A stretch of DNA of 64,000 nt. Origin: Gimesia sp. (GTDB taxonomy: Bacteria; Planctomycetota; Planctomycetia; Planctomycetales; Planctomycetaceae). The notes below the pieces were generated by a model that was not told the origin of the DNA, ran no database searches, and saw nothing but the letters and a program-made list of their open reading frames with translations. Every line of letters begins with the position of its first letter. The first letter of the stretch is position 1. Shown here in pieces: positions 62,677-64,000 of the stretch. A program made the translations under genes and the position numbers. The stretch lies in the NCBI GenBank assembly GCA_002706765.1, contig PAJV01000077.1, forward strand, positions 186,001-250,000, given 5' to 3'.

Positions 62677-64000
62677 TTATTTCACGTAACCTTTGATGCC
62701 CACCGATTCCAGCAGCTGGGGGAAATCCCGTGGCTCGGAATGGGCCTGCTGCATGATCTGCTGCAGGTCTTTGATTTTTTCCGGATACTGTTTTGCAAGG
62801 TTTTTTGTCTCACCGATATCCTTGCCCAGATCGTAAAGTTCAATCGGCTGATTCATACGGTTCTGCACGGCTTTCCAGTTTCCCTGACGAACCGCACGAG
62901 AACGAATCTTCCCTTTCGTGTATTCCCAATAGAGGTACTCATGTTCTGGCTGATCTCCTTTTCCCAACAAGGTGGGCAGAAATGAAATGCCGTCGATATC
63001 GACTCCGGAGGGAACTTCTGTCCCCGCGACCTGAGCCAGTGTGGGCAAGACATCCCAGAATGCGATCTGCAGATCAGATGTTTTTCCTGCTGCGATTTTC
63101 CCGGGCCAGTTCGCGATGAAGGGAACACGCAGACCACCTTCATACATGGAACCTTTATGACCTCTCAGCGGCGCATTGCCGTTGAAGAAATCGGTCATCT
63201 CTTTCCAGGCTCCCCCCTGCCCGCCATTATCGGAAGTGAAAATAATCAGCGTGTTATCACGAATCCCCAGGTCTTCCAGCAGTGTGACGATCTCTCCCAC
63301 ATGATCATCCAGACGCGAAATCATGCCGGCAAATGTCGTCAAACCATCTTCGGAACCGATATAGCCAGGACGGGGATCCGGAATCGGGGTTTTGGGAAAC
63401 TGTCCGCGGTACGGTTTTTCCGACTCTTCAGGCACTACCAGTTCCACGTGAGGAATAATATAAGGCAGATAAGCAAAGAACGGCTGCGCTTTATTTTTCT
63501 GGATGAAGGCTTTGGCATTCTCGTGGATCAGATCGTGAATGTAGCGACCGCGCTGATTGTTTTCGTTTTCCGGCAACATCAGTTTCTTTTCGTTCTGCCA
63601 GATCCAGAAGGGATAATAGAAGTGAGCGTGAACCTGCAGCAGCTGACCTGTGAATTCATCGAAGCCCTGATTGCCGGGGCGACCGGGAGTTCCTTCGTAG
63701 CCCAGGCCCCATTTGCCGAATGCGCCTGTAGCGTAACCCGCATCCTTAAGCACTTTGGCGACGGTGGGATCTTCGGCGTACAGCAACTGGTTCAGGTCGT
63801 TGGCACGCACGGCAGTATGACCAGTATGTTGTCCCGTCATTAAAACACTGCGCGAAGGCTGACAGACCATGGAACCGGCGTAGGCCTGAGTGAACTTCAT
63901 CCCCTCTGCTGCCAGCTTGTCGATATGCGGCGTTTTGATTTTTTTCTGACCGTAACAACCGAGTTCCGCGTAGCCTAAATCATCGGCCATGATAAAAATG
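62677..64000 (-). CDS. Sulfatase, 5'-truncated by the window edge
   Basis: At least 437 residues; the frame continues past the right edge so signal peptide and first strand are missing. Arylsulfatase motifs: ADDLGYAELGCYG, canonical formylglycine site C-Q-P-S-R in MVCQPSRSVLMTGQHTG, GKWGLGYEGTPG, DNTLIIFTSDNGGQGGAWK. Unlike the 32-kb sulfatase the C-x-P-x-R motif is intact. Secretion is inferred from the family. Substrate unknown. Confidence 0.93.
   Translation of the reverse strand, partial: IFIMADDLGYAELGCYGQKKIKTPHIDKLAAEGMKFTQAYAGSMVCQPSRSVLMTGQHTGHTAVRANDLNQLLYAEDPTVAKVLKDAGYATGAFGKWGLGYEGTPGRPGNQGFDEFTGQLLQVHAHFYYPFWIWQNEKKLMLPENENNQRGRYIHDLIHENAKAFIQKNKAQPFFAYLPYIIPHVELVVPEESEKPYRGQFPKTPIPDPRPGYIGSEDGLTTFAGMISRLDDHVGEIVTLLEDLGIRDNTLIIFTSDNGGQGGAWKEMTDFFNGNAPLRGHKGSMYEGGLRVPFIANWPGKIAAGKTSDLQIAFWDVLPTLAQVAGTEVPSGVDIDGISFLPTLLGKGDQPEHEYLYWEYTKGKIRSRAVRQGNWKAVQNRMNQPIELYDLGKDIGETKNLAKQYPEKIKDLQQIMQQAHSEPRDFPQLLESVGIKGYVK

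Noticed and set aside
1..64000. CRISPR array, IS transposase, prophage or integrase
   Set aside because: No regularly spaced direct repeats and no DDE, tyrosine or serine recombinase motifs were found in any of the real genes.

Overview
The window reads as chromosomal DNA of a planctomycete, most likely a Gimesia/Planctomyces-like member of the Planctomycetaceae (inference). The signs are a DUF1549/DUF1553-DUF1501 gene pair with CxxCH and Tat motifs, a second DUF1501 protein, two secreted sulfatases, a DUF1598 protein, a PQQ-repeat propeller, a middling G+C content, and many GTG/TTG starts with variable ribosome binding sites. No phage, plasmid, IS transposase, rRNA or CRISPR was seen. About 50 protein genes, one tRNA, four intrinsic terminators and one dispersed repeat family are supported.

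Layout. 1-4.3 kb: 3' part of a membrane pyrophosphatase, the ribosome silencing factor rsfS and argS. 4.3-13.7 kb, minus strand: tRNA-Gln, a TPR protein ending in two RNA polymerase alpha-CTD-like domains, then a housekeeping run read glmU-like, prs, a small conserved gene, an SDR, aroA and rsmB, preceded by an outer-membrane-like protein. 14.2-18.8 kb: a 79-aa protein with a strong RBS, gpsA, a PQQ propeller and a Tat-exported DUF1501 protein. 19.1-25.3 kb: a metal efflux operon on the minus strand (His-rich exported protein, CusB-like adaptor, CusA/CzcA-like RND pump, His-rich lipoprotein) with a recognisable promoter and terminator. 25.6-32 kb: a hydroxyacid dehydrogenase, a coiled-coil protein built on an exact 46-residue repeat, and a fused membrane/spermidine-synthase-like protein. 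32-40.8 kb, mostly minus: a sulfatase with an altered active-site motif, a tight phospholipid operon (CDP-alcohol phosphatidyltransferase, cdsA, plsC), small membrane proteins, a secreted glycosidase-like protein and a GntP-type transporter. 41-44.3 kb: DUF1549 protein with embedded EF-hands, then DUF1501. 44.4-49.5 kb: glycogen/glucan genes (GH57, galT-like, glgA). 50-56.4 kb: a histidine kinase plus a sigma54-type regulator lacking GAFTGA, then a Wzc-like tyrosine autokinase and a sugar-nucleotide epimerase. 56.7-64 kb: rlmB, a haem-type sensor kinase, fpg, a DUF1598 protein and a second sulfatase cut by the window end.

The most interesting items are: (i) the TPR protein with two alpha-CTD-like domains; (ii) a 98-bp imperfect-palindrome repeat in three copies, one supplying the stop codon of a gene and one abutting rsfS, which has no canonical start at its natural N-terminus; (iii) a possible multibranched structured RNA between tRNA-Gln and the TPR gene; (iv) the NtrC-like regulator without the sigma54-contact loop; (v) domain insertions in otherwise standard proteins (pyrophosphatase, ArgS, GntP, DUF1549).
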